NCBI GenBank assembly: GCA_020845955.1 | Contig: JADLEU010000136.1 | Span: forward strand, 1-35,598 | Reading direction: 5' to 3' | Source of the DNA: Anaerolineales bacterium | Lineage (GTDB): Bacteria; Chloroflexota; Anaerolineae; Anaerolineales; UBA6663 | Length of the DNA: 35,598 nt | Shown here: positions 1 through 7,259 of the stretch, piece by piece | Numbering within the stretch: position 1 is the stretch's first letter | Layout of the letters: each line of letters starts with the position of its first letter | Position numbers and translations under genes: made by a program | Notes under the pieces: model-generated | What the model was told of the DNA's origin: nothing | Seen by the model: only the letters and a program-made list of their open reading frames with translations | Database searches by the model: none

Positions 1-387
1 CGCAAGGGATATGAAACGGTCTTCTTCCCCTACATCAACTCGGGCGTTCCCGATTCGGCGTTTCTGGTTTTCACCGGCCAGGAAGCCTGGGTCGCCAGCC
101 ACACCGAAGCGTTGAAGCGGTTTTTCGCTTGCCTGCGGGAAGGGCTCAAGCTCGTGAAAAGCTGGCAGGACGAGCAGTGGAGATCCTACACCGCCACCCT
201 GGAAGGCCGAAACGGGGACGAAGAGAGGGCGGTCTGGAAGACCATCCTGCCGATGATCGACGACGGCGGCGGCCTCTTTCAGCACAACCTCGAGGAAATC
301 AGGAAACTACAGGACATCCTGTGCGCCAACGGGTTGCTTGACACCCCCTACCCCGTCGAAGAAATATTCGTCAACACGCACGTGTAA
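1..387 (+). CDS. ABC transporter substrate-binding protein, NMT1/SsuA type (C-terminal part)
   Basis: The gene enters from outside the window; frame 1 is open from base 1 to the TAA at 385-387, giving about 128 residues. The visible part has the look of the C-terminal lobe of NMT1/THI5/SsuA-like periplasmic binding proteins: a segment with Y..NSGVP followed by a helical 'T.ALKRFFACLREG' region, where such proteins read 'l..fl.A...G'. It ends 22 bases before the permease start at 410, so the two are surely co-transcribed. The ligand cannot be told; family members carry sulfonates, pyrimidine precursors of thiamine, riboflavin or similar small molecules. No signal peptide is visible because the N-terminus is missing. 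Confidence 0.7.
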   Translation, partial: RKGYETVFFPYINSGVPDSAFLVFTGQEAWVASHTEALKRFFACLREGLKLVKSWQDEQWRSYTATLEGRNGDEERAVWKTILPMIDDGGGLFQHNLEEIRKLQDILCANGLLDTPYPVEEIFVNTHV

Positions 388-409
388 GAAGCCTAGCCGA
401 GAAGCTGCC

Positions 410-1276
410 ATGGACGTCGGTCAAGCCTCGTCGAAACAGCAGTTGCGCGCTCCCGCGCTGCGCGGGATCATGTCCGCTGCCTGGCGAAACCGCCTGCGGA
501 CCGCCGTGTTAAACCGGTACGAGTACCTGCTGATCCCGGTTTCGTTGATGCTTTTTGTCGGCGCCTGGCAGCTGGTCATCAACACCAATCGCCTTCCAGA
601 ATACATCCTGCCGCGTCCCGGCGCGGTCTGGAAAATGTTTCTGACGAGCATGCAAGGCGGGGACTTGTGGTTCCACACCCGCTACACACTGGCCGAAGCT
701 CTGGCCGGTTTCGCGTTGGGTTTCGTCTTTGCCACCGGCCTAGGATACCTCTTGGGGAAATCGCCGGGGTTGGAGAAAGTGACGTTTCCCGTCATCGTGG
801 CCGGTAAGGCGGTTCCGATCATGGGCATTGCCCCCTTGATCATCATCTGGTTTGGCCAGGACATCTTATCCAAAGCGCTGATCGCGTTCCTGGTCATCTT
901 CTTTCCCATGCTGGTGAACACCATCGTCGGCATCCGCCAGGTCGACGCGCAGCAGCGTGAACTAATGCGCTCCTATTCGGCTTCAACCTGGCAAACTTTT
1001 TCAATACTGGAAGTCCCCGCTGCTCTGCCGGTATTGTTGGGCGGCATCCGCGTGGGGCTGGCTCGTTCGATGATGGGCGCCATCGTGGGCGAGTATCTCG
1101 GCGGCCAGCGAGGCTTGGGCTTCCTGATAAACATGGGCACCCGCGGCGGCACGCCAAATGCCTCGCTGGTGTTCGTTGGCATTATCGCCATCGTCGTCAT
1201 CACCCTCGTTCTTTACGGCACAGGCACCCTGCTGGGGCATGTCCTGCTGGCCGGGAGAAGGCGGGACGCCAAGTAG
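410..1276 (+). CDS. ABC transporter permease, SsuC/TauC/ThiX-like
   Basis: A 288-residue inner-membrane permease of the binding-protein-dependent transport family. Several hydrophobic segments are evident (about residues 38-56, 94-115, 125-147, 155-175 and 262-282). The cytoplasmic EAA-type loop that docks the ATPase lies near residues 187-215 (MRSYSAS..., then PAALPVLLGGIRVG). I chose ATG 410 because the open frame upstream (from 338) overlaps the preceding gene and has no family resemblance; ATG 470 is an alternative. It sits between two different binding proteins and no ATPase gene is in view, so the ATP-binding subunit probably lies upstream of the window. Confidence 0.85.
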   Translation: MDVGQASSKQQLRAPALRGIMSAAWRNRLRTAVLNRYEYLLIPVSLMLFVGAWQLVINTNRLPEYILPRPGAVWKMFLTSMQGGDLWFHTRYTLAEALAGFALGFVFATGLGYLLGKSPGLEKVTFPVIVAGKAVPIMGIAPLIIIWFGQDILSKALIAFLVIFFPMLVNTIVGIRQVDAQQRELMRSYSASTWQTFSILEVPAALPVLLGGIRVGLARSMMGAIVGEYLGGQRGLGFLINMGTRGGTPNASLVFVGIIAIVVITLVLYGTGTLLGHVLLAGRRRDAK

Positions 1277-1304
1277 ATCGCGTTGAGGCTCCCGCCGGAC
1301 AACC

Positions 1305-1318
1305 TTGTCGCGCGACAA
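1305..1318. promoter_or_regulatory. 14-bp perfect palindrome, possible operator
   Basis: TTGTCGCGCGACAA is a perfect palindrome in the 203-base gap between the permease and the second binding protein. It could be an operator for the downstream lipoprotein gene; no clear -35/-10 pair was found beside it, so the role is a guess. Confidence 0.25.
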
Positions 1319-1479
1319 CCAGGGAAGAGGAGGCGCCGATCACAGCGACAGCACGAACAACCGGATGAAGCAAGGCCCGGTGAAGCGGGCAGAGCGCGCC
1401 TCCGCTCTGCCACACCGGCCTGTCGAGGGCAAGGAAGAAGCCTGTTGTGAGGCCGCGCGTTCAATCAAGGAGGAACACC

Positions 1480-2532
1480 ATGAGACGTGCTGCTGGTTTA
1501 TTCAGTATGCTGGTCGTGGCCGCCATGTTGCTGGGCGCTTGCGGGCCGGCGGCCACCCCAACCGCGCAGGTAATCAAGGAAACGGTCGAAGTCCCTGTCG
1601 AAGTCACCAGTGTTCCCGGCGAAGTCGAAGTCGTCAGAATCAACGTGGGCTATGTCCCCGATCCCCAGTTTGCGCCCCTTTACGTCGGTGTGGAGAAGGG
1701 CTACTTCGCACAAGAGGGGCTGCAGATCGTCATAGACTACGCGACGACGGTTGATGGTGTCGAGCTGCTGTCCGCCGGGAAGATCCAGTTCTCCTTGAGC
1801 GGCGGAGACCAGTTGATCCAAGCCCGATCCCAAGGCCGGCCGCTTGTCCAGGTCCTGCGATGGTACAACGGGATGCCGTCCGCCATCTTCTCGCTCGCCG
1901 AAACGGGCATCGAGGGGCCTGAAGACCTGAAGGGCAAGACGGTAGGCATTCCGGGTATGTATGGACTCCAGTTGAGAGGCTGGATGGCCTTGCTAGAGGC
2001 GAATGGCCTGACTAGCGAAGATGTGACGTTGGAAGCGATTGGTTACACTCAAATGTCCGCCGTAACCGAAGGGTTGGTGGACGCGGCCATCGGCTACTCC
2101 AACAACGAGCCAGTGCAAATGGCGTTCCACGGCCAGGACATCAACGTCATCGAGATGGCGCCGTACGTGCACTTTCCGGCCATCGGGGTCATTACCACCG
2201 AGGATATGATCGCGAAGAATCCCGAGCTGGTGCAAAAGTTCGTGCGCGCCTTCCTGAAATCCGTGAAAGCCACCGTCGACGACCCGGCATTCGCTCTAGA
2301 CGCGGTTGTGAGCCAGGTCGCGTACAGCGGCGGCGACGCCCTCCCGTTGACCGAGGCCACGCTCAACAAGGCGATCGAGTTCTGGACGCCTATCGATGGC
2401 AAGTATGGCTTCATCAACATGGCGGATTACGAATGGTCCCAGGCGTGGTTGCTCGAGCAAGGACAGATGGATCAGGAGGTCGACTTGTCCAAGGCCTTCA
2501 CCAACGAGTTCGTGGAGAACGCCCAACCTTGA
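1480..2532 (+). CDS. ABC transporter substrate-binding lipoprotein, NMT1/THI5-like
   Basis: A 350-residue exported lipoprotein: basic start, hydrophobic stretch, lipobox LLGAC with Cys21, then a Pro/Thr linker and a KETVEVPVEVT-type stretch common in Chloroflexota lipoproteins. The mature part is a periplasmic binding fold of the NMT1/ThiY class (INVGYVPD.QFAPLYVGVEKGYFAQEGL..., later LKGKTVGIPG). AAGGAGG at 1467-1473 precedes the ATG by a good distance and fixes the start. Related proteins bind formylaminopyrimidine, riboflavin (RibY of the RibXY system known in Chloroflexus) or sulfonates; the ligand here is not determinable by eye. It is a second binding protein next to the same permease. 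Confidence 0.85.
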   Translation: MRRAAGLFSMLVVAAMLLGACGPAATPTAQVIKETVEVPVEVTSVPGEVEVVRINVGYVPDPQFAPLYVGVEKGYFAQEGLQIVIDYATTVDGVELLSAGKIQFSLSGGDQLIQARSQGRPLVQVLRWYNGMPSAIFSLAETGIEGPEDLKGKTVGIPGMYGLQLRGWMALLEANGLTSEDVTLEAIGYTQMSAVTEGLVDAAIGYSNNEPVQMAFHGQDINVIEMAPYVHFPAIGVITTEDMIAKNPELVQKFVRAFLKSVKATVDDPAFALDAVVSQVAYSGGDALPLTEATLNKAIEFWTPIDGKYGFINMADYEWSQAWLLEQGQMDQEVDLSKAFTNEFVENAQP

Positions 2533-2694
2533 CCAAGGGATGGGCGTGAGCAATGGCCCGCCCCTTCTGGGTCGATAGGCTGCTGGAGCGGCATGGGTAA
2601 CCTGTGCGCCAAAGCTCAATAGGAGACGGCCGGATGCTGGAGCGCGGCCTCCGGTAGAGACCGGCCTGAGCATCACAGCCGTAGCAGTACGACA

Positions 2695-2716
2695 GGGCAG
2701 GCCCTCGGGCCTGCCC
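2695..2716 (+). terminator. Rho-independent terminator of the ABC transporter genes
   Basis: GGGCAGGCC, a CTCG loop, then GGCCTGCCC: a 9-bp perfect stem followed by GTTCTTGTT, 160 bases past the lipoprotein stop codon. Confidence 0.6.
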
Positions 2717-2972
2717 GTTCTTGTTGGCCGGCCCTGCTGGCGGCCCCACGGCGATAAACCCGTCTGGCCGCGGCTGGCCACCCTTCTCGCGTTTGCGCTG
2801 CCAGGCGCCATCTCTTTCTCCATCTGCGGCGCGGGCCGGGAGGCACCCAACCGGCCCGCGCGCCGCTCCTCCTTGGGCCGAAAGTTCTCCCCTTGGGTGT
2901 TGAGTGTCGTGGTGTGATGCCGGAGGCAATCGCGGACGGCCGTGGCAGACCTCACCTCGGCCCATAAAACTC

Positions 2973-3003
2973 TTGTGGCAGGCAATAGGCTGGATGATAT
3001 AAT
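2973..3003 (+). promoter_or_regulatory. Promoter of the 147-residue hypothetical gene
   Basis: A perfect -10 TATAAT at 2998-3003 with TTGTGG at 2973-2978 as -35 (19-base spacing, slightly long). It lies 24 bases ahead of the ATG at 3028. Confidence 0.55.
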
Positions 3004-3027
3004 CGCTTTGTTTGGGGGCGACTCCGG

Positions 3028-3471
3028 ATGACTTCTCGCATGACTTCCAGCCAATTCATGCAGGCCTTGCCGGCGGCCACGCGCGCGCTGCTGCCGGCCG
3101 GGCTGCAGAAGATCCGCAGCAGCCATCGCAGTTGGCTGTGCCAGCTTTATTACCGCGACCCCCGGCTGCACTACGAGGTTTGGAATCTCGGCCCGCAGCG
3201 CGGGCGGCTGGAGGTGGGGCTGCACTTCGAGAGCCGCGACCGGGCGGTGAACGCCAGGCTGCTGACGGGCTTTTCGCGCCACATGGCGGAGGTCAAAGCA
3301 ACGCTCGGGCCCCAATGGGAGGCCGAGCCGTGGGACAGGGGCTGGAGCAAGGTGTACGAGGTGGCGCCGCTGCGGCCGTTCAGCGACGAGTTCCTGCAGG
3401 CCACTGCCACGCGGCTGGCCGAGGCCATGACAGTGCTGCAGCCAATCTGGGATTCGGTCAGTAAGTCTTGA
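3028..3471 (+). CDS. Hypothetical protein, 147 aa
   Basis: I do not recognise a family. The protein is soluble, has no signal peptide, and alternates helix-rich and strand-rich stretches (QLYYRDPRLHYEVWN, RLEVGLHFESRD, ...ATRLAEAMTVLQPIWDSV). It contains several tryptophans and aromatic residues typical of a folded domain, and the good promoter directly upstream supports expression. It ends tail-to-tail with the BON gene, overlapping it by 14 bases. A start at the second Met (3040) is possible. Confidence 0.6.
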   Translation: MTSRMTSSQFMQALPAATRALLPAGLQKIRSSHRSWLCQLYYRDPRLHYEVWNLGPQRGRLEVGLHFESRDRAVNARLLTGFSRHMAEVKATLGPQWEAEPWDRGWSKVYEVAPLRPFSDEFLQATATRLAEAMTVLQPIWDSVSKS

Positions 3472-3898
3472 CCCTGGCGGCGCGCACGCCCGGCACTGCC
3501 TGGGCGACAGCCAGGACGGCGCGGGCTTCGTCGTTGGTGAAGCGCCCCGCCAGGGTCACGTGCCGAAAGACGGAGGTGACCTGGTAGCCAGGCGGGATGG
3601 CCTCCGTGCGCGGGTCGGTGGCGAGGGCTTCGGCGACGTCGCGGCTGAGGGTGCCGTCGTCGACGAGCAGGTTGGTCAGGCCGGTGAGGCCAGGCAACTC
3701 GGCCACCGCGCGCCCGACCTCCACGGCCGCCATGGGCGACTGCACCGCGCCGCGCAGGGTGACGTGGCCATCGGCGACCTCGACTTCGACGTCAGCGCGC
3801 GAGCCGCGCACGAGGTCGAAGTTGTTCAGGACGTCGTGCACCTGGGCGTACAGGTCGAGATCCTGATCGGCGCGGACCGGGGCGAGGGTAGCATCCAT
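3458..3898 (-). CDS. BON domain protein (two BON repeats)
   Basis: A 146-residue protein with two BON-like modules. The first is at about residues 15-75 (VHDVLNNFD...VEVEVADGHVTLRGAV...VGRAVAELPGL) and the second at about 80-143 (VAEALATDPRT...VTSVFRHVTLAGRFTNDEARAVLAVAQAVPGV). Each shows the BON pattern of a helix, a 'V..G.V.L.G.V' strand pair and a final 'a...pGV..v' helix/strand. BON domains bind phospholipid or act as small structural modules in envelope stress proteins such as OsmY. No signal peptide is evident, so a cytoplasmic place is possible. The start was set at Met 3898, which follows the promoter at 3955-3983; an upstream in-frame start would lie on top of that promoter. Confidence 0.75.
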   Translation of the reverse strand: MDATLAPVRADQDLDLYAQVHDVLNNFDLVRGSRADVEVEVADGHVTLRGAVQSPMAAVEVGRAVAELPGLTGLTNLLVDDGTLSRDVAEALATDPRTEAIPPGYQVTSVFRHVTLAGRFTNDEARAVLAVAQAVPGVRAARVKTY

Positions 3899-3954
3899 CC
3901 GTGGGCTTCTCCTATGAATGTCGGCGCCGCCGGGCAGCGCGGCGGCCAATTGAG

Positions 3955-3983
3955 ACTATACCCCGCCGGGGCGGTTTTGTCAT
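3955..3983 (-). promoter_or_regulatory. Promoter of the BON-domain gene
   Basis: On the minus strand ATGACA (3983-3978) and TATAGT (3960-3955) are separated by exactly 17 bases. The -35 overlaps the -35 of the divergent GNAT promoter. Confidence 0.6.
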
Positions 3984-4004
3984 TGGCCATTCATCACGTA
4001 TAAA
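3977..4004 (+). promoter_or_regulatory. Promoter of the GNAT gene, probably giving a leaderless mRNA
   Basis: TTGTCA (3977-3982), 16 bases, TATAAA (3999-4004). Transcription would begin at about 4010-4012, right at the ATG at 4010, and no Shine-Dalgarno sequence precedes that codon. Confidence 0.5.
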
Positions 4005-4009
4005 TGATT

Positions 4010-4981
4010 ATGATAAGCCTGCGCCCGGCTACCCTGGCTGACGTGCCCGCCATCGTCGCCATCCACTGCTCCGACATCGTCGCCTGGAAACGTTGGGACA
4101 GCGAAGGGCTGGCACATCTGGCCGGCTATGCCGAACTGCGGCCCGACGAGCGCTGGCTGAACGGGGGGCCGTGGCTGGACGTCTCGACCTACGCGCACTA
4201 CCTGGAGCGGCTGCTGGCGCCCGAAAGCGGCGGGCTGGCGCTGGTGGCCGAGGCGCAGGGGCAGGTGCGGGCGGTGGCGGAGGCCTGGCTCGGAGAGGAG
4301 CCGCCGTTTGGGCGCAGCCTGGACATCGGCATCCTGTACACGCTGCGCGGGCACGCGGGCCAGGGACTAGGCTCGGCGCTGATGGAGGCGCTGCGGCGGC
4401 GCGCGGAAGCGGCCCGGTGCGACACGCTAACGGTGACGCACGCCGAGGCGCCGGGCTTCTATGCCAAGCATGGCTTCCAACCGAGCGAGACCTGGCGCCG
4501 GGTGCGCATGCCGGCGCTGGCGAGCAACATCGTCTACCAGGCACAGACGCTGGCGCCCGGCCCGTACGCGGCCGAGGGCGGCGTGCGGGGCTGGGCCATG
4601 CCGATCGGGCGCTACCAATCGGCGCGGCAGGAGTGGGAGCGCATCCGGCCGGGCGCGCCGCCCGAGTTCGAGGCGTGGCGCGGGCTGCGGCTGGAGGCGT
4701 GGCGGCTGACGGCGCGGCGTTCGCCGGCGGTGCTGGTGCTGGACGAGCAGCCGCGCGAGCGCGGCACGGCCGACGTGCACCTGTGGACGCCGCAGCGGGG
4801 GGTGTCGCGACAATTGCTGGCCGCGGTTCGCGACCGGGCCGCGCGCTCGGGCTTTGAGGCGCTGATGTTCTTTACCGCCGAGAGCGCCCTGGCCCAACTT
4901 GGACCAGGATGGCGCGACGATGGCTTCAAGCAGCAGGTGTGGGTTCAGGCGCGGGAACGGAACACTCGTTCGGCCAGATAG
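4010..4981 (+). CDS. GNAT family N-acetyltransferase, two-domain
   Basis: A 323-residue protein. The N-terminal half is a GNAT acetyltransferase: MISLRPATLADVPAIVAIH opens the fold, and the acetyl-CoA pyrophosphate loop is RGHAGQGLGSALM near residue 115-127, followed by 'FYAKHGFQP'. The C-terminal half (about 190-323) looks like a second, degraded GNAT domain without a clear R/Q-x-x-G-x-G/A loop (...RDRAARSGFEALMFF). The substrate is unknown. ATG 4010 is preferred over ATG 4004 because the -10 box covers 3999-4004. The gene is divergent from the BON gene with shared promoter DNA, hinting at joint control. Confidence 0.8.
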   Translation: MISLRPATLADVPAIVAIHCSDIVAWKRWDSEGLAHLAGYAELRPDERWLNGGPWLDVSTYAHYLERLLAPESGGLALVAEAQGQVRAVAEAWLGEEPPFGRSLDIGILYTLRGHAGQGLGSALMEALRRRAEAARCDTLTVTHAEAPGFYAKHGFQPSETWRRVRMPALASNIVYQAQTLAPGPYAAEGGVRGWAMPIGRYQSARQEWERIRPGAPPEFEAWRGLRLEAWRLTARRSPAVLVLDEQPRERGTADVHLWTPQRGVSRQLLAAVRDRAARSGFEALMFFTAESALAQLGPGWRDDGFKQQVWVQARERNTRSAR

Positions 4982-5005
4982 GAATATTTTTAAGGTTCAC
5001 GGCGG

Positions 5006-5034
5006 TTGACTCGGGCGCTCAGACTCTCTATCGT
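5006..5034 (+). promoter_or_regulatory. Promoter of a putative non-coding RNA
   Basis: TTGACT at 5006-5011, 17 bases, TATCGT at 5029-5034. It faces a segment without a believable reading frame. Confidence 0.45.
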
Positions 5035-5040
5035 GAGGTT

Positions 5041-5320
5041 ACCTGGAAAAGCCTCCTGTGCCACCAGGGCTGAGGTCTCTGACGCACTCAGAAGGCCCGA
5101 GACGCTGACCCGGATCGCTCCCCGCGCACGCCACCGCGAGTGGCGGCGGGCTCGCACCCAACGCACTTTCCCGGCGACGCGTCTCCCGCTGGCCCGAGAT
5201 TCACCGTCAGACACTTGGCCATCGCGGAAGCCAAGCTGCCCTGGGCTCAAGTTCACAGCGAGGCTTTTCCATGCGCCGAGGCAGGTTGGGCGAACCCGAG
5301 TGGCTCGCCCGGTCTGTTTT
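5041..5320 (+). ncRNA. Candidate structured non-coding RNA, about 280 bases
   Basis: The segment lies between a promoter (5006-5034) and a hairpin terminator (5288-5320). It is closed by an 11-bp perfect long-range stem: 5045-5055 (GGAAAAGCCTC) with 5260-5270. Nested inside is CCAGGG, just 3' of the first arm, with CCCTGG shortly before the second. Local hairpins include GCCAC/GTGGC near 5135-5150 and CTTGGC/GCCAAG near 5214-5235, plus GTCTC/GAGAC near 5076-5104. The reading frames across it have no family character. I could not match it to RNase P, tmRNA, SRP, 6S or a riboswitch. A decayed mobile element with inverted ends is the main alternative; no target-site duplication is visible. Confidence 0.4.
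5288..5320 (+). terminator. Rho-independent terminator of the candidate RNA
   Basis: GGGCGA (5288-5293) pairs with TCGCCC (5305-5310), with an 11-base loop that can add a CC/GG pair, followed by GGTCTGTTTT. Confidence 0.55.
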
Positions 5321-5322
5321 AA

Positions 5323-5690
5323 GCGGCCGGTGTCAGCTTCTTGCCGCCCGATCCCTACACCTTCGCCGATCAGGCGCTGGCGGAGGCCCACCGCCTGGTT
5401 CAGGGATCGCGCATTTGGGGCTCGCGCCGGTGGTGGCCTGGCTGGCCGCGCGGCGGGACCGCGTGCCCTGCGCCGCGCCAGCCGTCGTCCACCGCGATTT
5501 TCATCCTGCCAGCATCGTGATGCGGCCGGCAGGAGGCGTGGCCGTTAGCGCTTGGACCTCACTGACCGTGACTGTACCGCGCCACGACCTGGTGTGGACG
5601 CTGCTGCCGGCCGGCAGCTATGCCGGGCCGGCCGTGCGGGCCGCCATCCTGGAGGCCTACAAACGTTACGCCCTCACCCCAGCTCACCCC
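5323..5690 (+). pseudogene. Aminoglycoside phosphotransferase-like (APH) gene remnant
   Basis: Only the C-terminal half of an APH/choline-kinase-like protein can be read, and it is broken. One frame gives FLPPDPYTFADQALAEAHRL up to about 5412. The sequence then continues in another frame with LAPVVAWLAARRDRVPC..PAVVHRDFHPASIVM...WTSL...RHDLVWTLLPAGSYAGPAVRAAILEAYKRY. The Brenner-type HxDFHP loop is present. The Mg-binding Asp of the usual 'DW' pair is Ala here (SAWTSL), and the start of the gene is missing. Downstream the frame simply runs into antisense of the phosphatase gene. This is a decayed gene. Confidence 0.65.
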
Positions 5691-5708
5691 CGCCGGGCGA
5701 GAGACATC

Positions 5709-6956
5709 CTAGCGGGCGTAGCGGCAGACGACCAGCAGGGTGATGTCGTCGTGCTGCGGCGCCGTGCCCTGAAAGGCCATGACTCGCGCCAGCAGCCGGT
5801 CGCAGAGCGCCTGGGCCGAGCCACTGACCGCGACCTCAGCCCGTAGGCTGCCGGCCAGGCGCGCCGACCCATAGGATTCGCCGCTCAAGGCACGGGCATC
5901 GGTGACGCCGTCGCTGAAAATCAGCAGCGCCCCGCCCGGCGGCAGCGTTATGCGGCCCTCATCGAGGGCCAGGTCGTCGAAGATGGCCAGCGGTTGACCG
6001 CGCTTCTGCGGCGGCCGGGTCACGGTTCCATCGGGCGCGGCCACTAGGGGCAACTCGTGGCCGGCGCGAGCGTAGGCCACCTCACCGGTGGCAAGTTCCA
6101 GCCGGGCGGACAGCGCCGTTACGAACACGTCGAGCCGGTTCATGCCCAACAGCAAGCGATTGACCTGCCGCAACGCTGCGGCCGGCTCGGCGCCGCGGCT
6201 GGCTTCGGCGCGAAGCAGCGCCAGGGCCTGGGCCATGAAGATGGCGGCGGGCATGCCCTTGTCGGCCACGTCGCCGATGACCAGGTTCACGGCGGCCGGT
6301 CCGGACGGCACGCCATCGTAGAGGTCGCCGCCCACCGCGCGGGCTGGCGCCATCCGCGCGCCAAAGTCGTAGCCCGGCGCGGGCGGCCAGGCTTGCGGCA
6401 GCAGGCCCATCTGGATCTCGTGCGCCAACCGCAGATCGCGTTCGAGCCTTTCCTTTTCGATGAGCTGGACCTGGGCCGCCTGCAGCGCCTCGTAGGCGGT
6501 CTGGAGCTGCTGGTTGCGCTGGCGCAGATCAGTGATGATGGCGTTTTGCGTGGTGGTCAGGCGGTCACTCATGACGCGCACCATCTCGTAGGCCAGCAGT
6601 GGATAGCGATGGAGCAGGACGTCGAATTCCGCCCGGCGCATCTCCAGCAGATCGGCTGTCTCAATGACGCGCACCGAGGCGGTGCGGCGCCCGTCGCGGT
6701 TGAGGAGGCTCATTTCGCCCAAGAAGTCCCCGGGACCGCGTAGGGCCAGCCGGCGCTCATCAGGCGTGCCCAGGCCTTTGACGACCTCCACGCGGCCGCT
6801 GACGATCACATAGAAGTGATCGCCGCACTCGTCTTCATAAAACAGCACCGTGCCAGCCGGCGTGTGGCAGGGCCGCAGCGAGGCCCACAACTTGTCCAGC
6901 TCGTCGGGCGGCACTGTGGCGAAAAGCTTTAGGCGCGCTAAAATACTATCGGGCAT
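5709..6956 (-). CDS. Cyclic-nucleotide-binding domain / SpoIIE-type PP2C phosphatase
   Basis: A 415-residue soluble signalling protein. Residues about 8-125 form a cNMP-binding/CRP-like domain (ATVPPDELDKLW..., PAGTVLFYEDECGDHFYVIVSGRVEVVKG, GDFLGEMSLLNRDGRRTASV). A coiled-coil linker follows (about 145-190, QRNQQLQTAYEALQAAQVQLIEKERLERDL). The rest is a SpoIIE/RsbU PP2C phosphatase with the metal-binding motifs GGDLYD, GDVADKG and, at the end, HDDITLLVV. Such proteins dephosphorylate anti-sigma-factor antagonists in response to a ligand; neither target nor ligand is visible nearby. The start was set at MPDSILARL (6956), where the domain begins; the ORF extends 20 codons further upstream. Confidence 0.85.
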   Translation of the reverse strand: MPDSILARLKLFATVPPDELDKLWASLRPCHTPAGTVLFYEDECGDHFYVIVSGRVEVVKGLGTPDERRLALRGPGDFLGEMSLLNRDGRRTASVRVIETADLLEMRRAEFDVLLHRYPLLAYEMVRVMSDRLTTTQNAIITDLRQRNQQLQTAYEALQAAQVQLIEKERLERDLRLAHEIQMGLLPQAWPPAPGYDFGARMAPARAVGGDLYDGVPSGPAAVNLVIGDVADKGMPAAIFMAQALALLRAEASRGAEPAAALRQVNRLLLGMNRLDVFVTALSARLELATGEVAYARAGHELPLVAAPDGTVTRPPQKRGQPLAIFDDLALDEGRITLPPGGALLIFSDGVTDARALSGESYGSARLAGSLRAEVAVSGSAQALCDRLLARVMAFQGTAPQHDDITLLVVCRYAR

Positions 6957-7064
6957 TGGCCGTAGTCTCCTATCCCGAGCCGCGCCCCCTTTCCTGCAGG
7001 ACACCGGCGCGTTCACGTTGGCGCGCCGGCGCCAGCGCCTATCTTAGCGCAGTCAGGTGAAAGC

Positions 7065-7259
7065 ATGAAGGTCGAGAATCTCGCCTCGGCGCACGTGCCC
7101 CAGGCCAGCGCACTGCTGGCCGCCCGGCATGGCCGCGATCGGCAGAGGTTGGCCGAGTTCCTGCCGCGCATGGCTGCCCTGGCGGAGGCCGAAGTGGCCA
7201 CGGCCGCCGCCTGGCAGCGCCCGCGGGCCAGCGGCGTGGCCGCGCTGGAGGGGGGCTAG
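7065..7259 (+). pseudogene. N-terminal fragment of a GNAT-type acetyltransferase
   Basis: Sixty-four codons with an ATG and a stop. The text (VENLASAHVPQASALLAARH...RPRASGVAALEGG) resembles the start of GNAT proteins that begin with an 'ASALLAARH' helix and a 'GVVAL.GG' strand just before the acetyl-CoA domain, but the catalytic part is absent. The stop codon comes exactly where the central strand should continue. The DNA that follows is repeat-like, so the gene was probably truncated by rearrangement. A functional micro-protein cannot be excluded. Confidence 0.45.

Larger units (their letters stand above)
2533..3027. other. Intergenic region, 495 bases: terminator, hairpin, promoter
   Basis: No convincing gene on either strand. 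It holds a terminator for the ABC genes (2695-2716), a second GC-rich hairpin with 11-bp arms (2829-2839 with 2851-2861, 11-base loop), and the promoter of the next gene (2973-3003). Around 2628-2674 two arm pairs interleave (GGCCGG with CCGGCC, and GATGCT with AGCATC), which could be a pseudoknot or chance in GC-rich DNA. I compared it by eye with FMN and TPP riboswitch cores and saw no match. Confidence 0.5.

Noticed and set aside
2577-2716. Possible riboswitch after the binding-protein gene
   Set aside because: Interleaved arm pairs are present, but FMN, TPP and cobalamin core sequences are absent. The element lies downstream of the transporter, and the last hairpin is explained as a terminator.
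2296-3315. 339-codon minus-strand frame spanning lipoprotein, intergenic region and hypothetical gene
   Set aside because: It crosses a terminator and a promoter, overlaps two better genes and has shadow composition.
5041-5320. tmRNA, RNase P RNA or T-box leader
   Set aside because: I found no tRNA-like end, none of the conserved RNase P core, and only an isolated ACCGCG without the T-box context.
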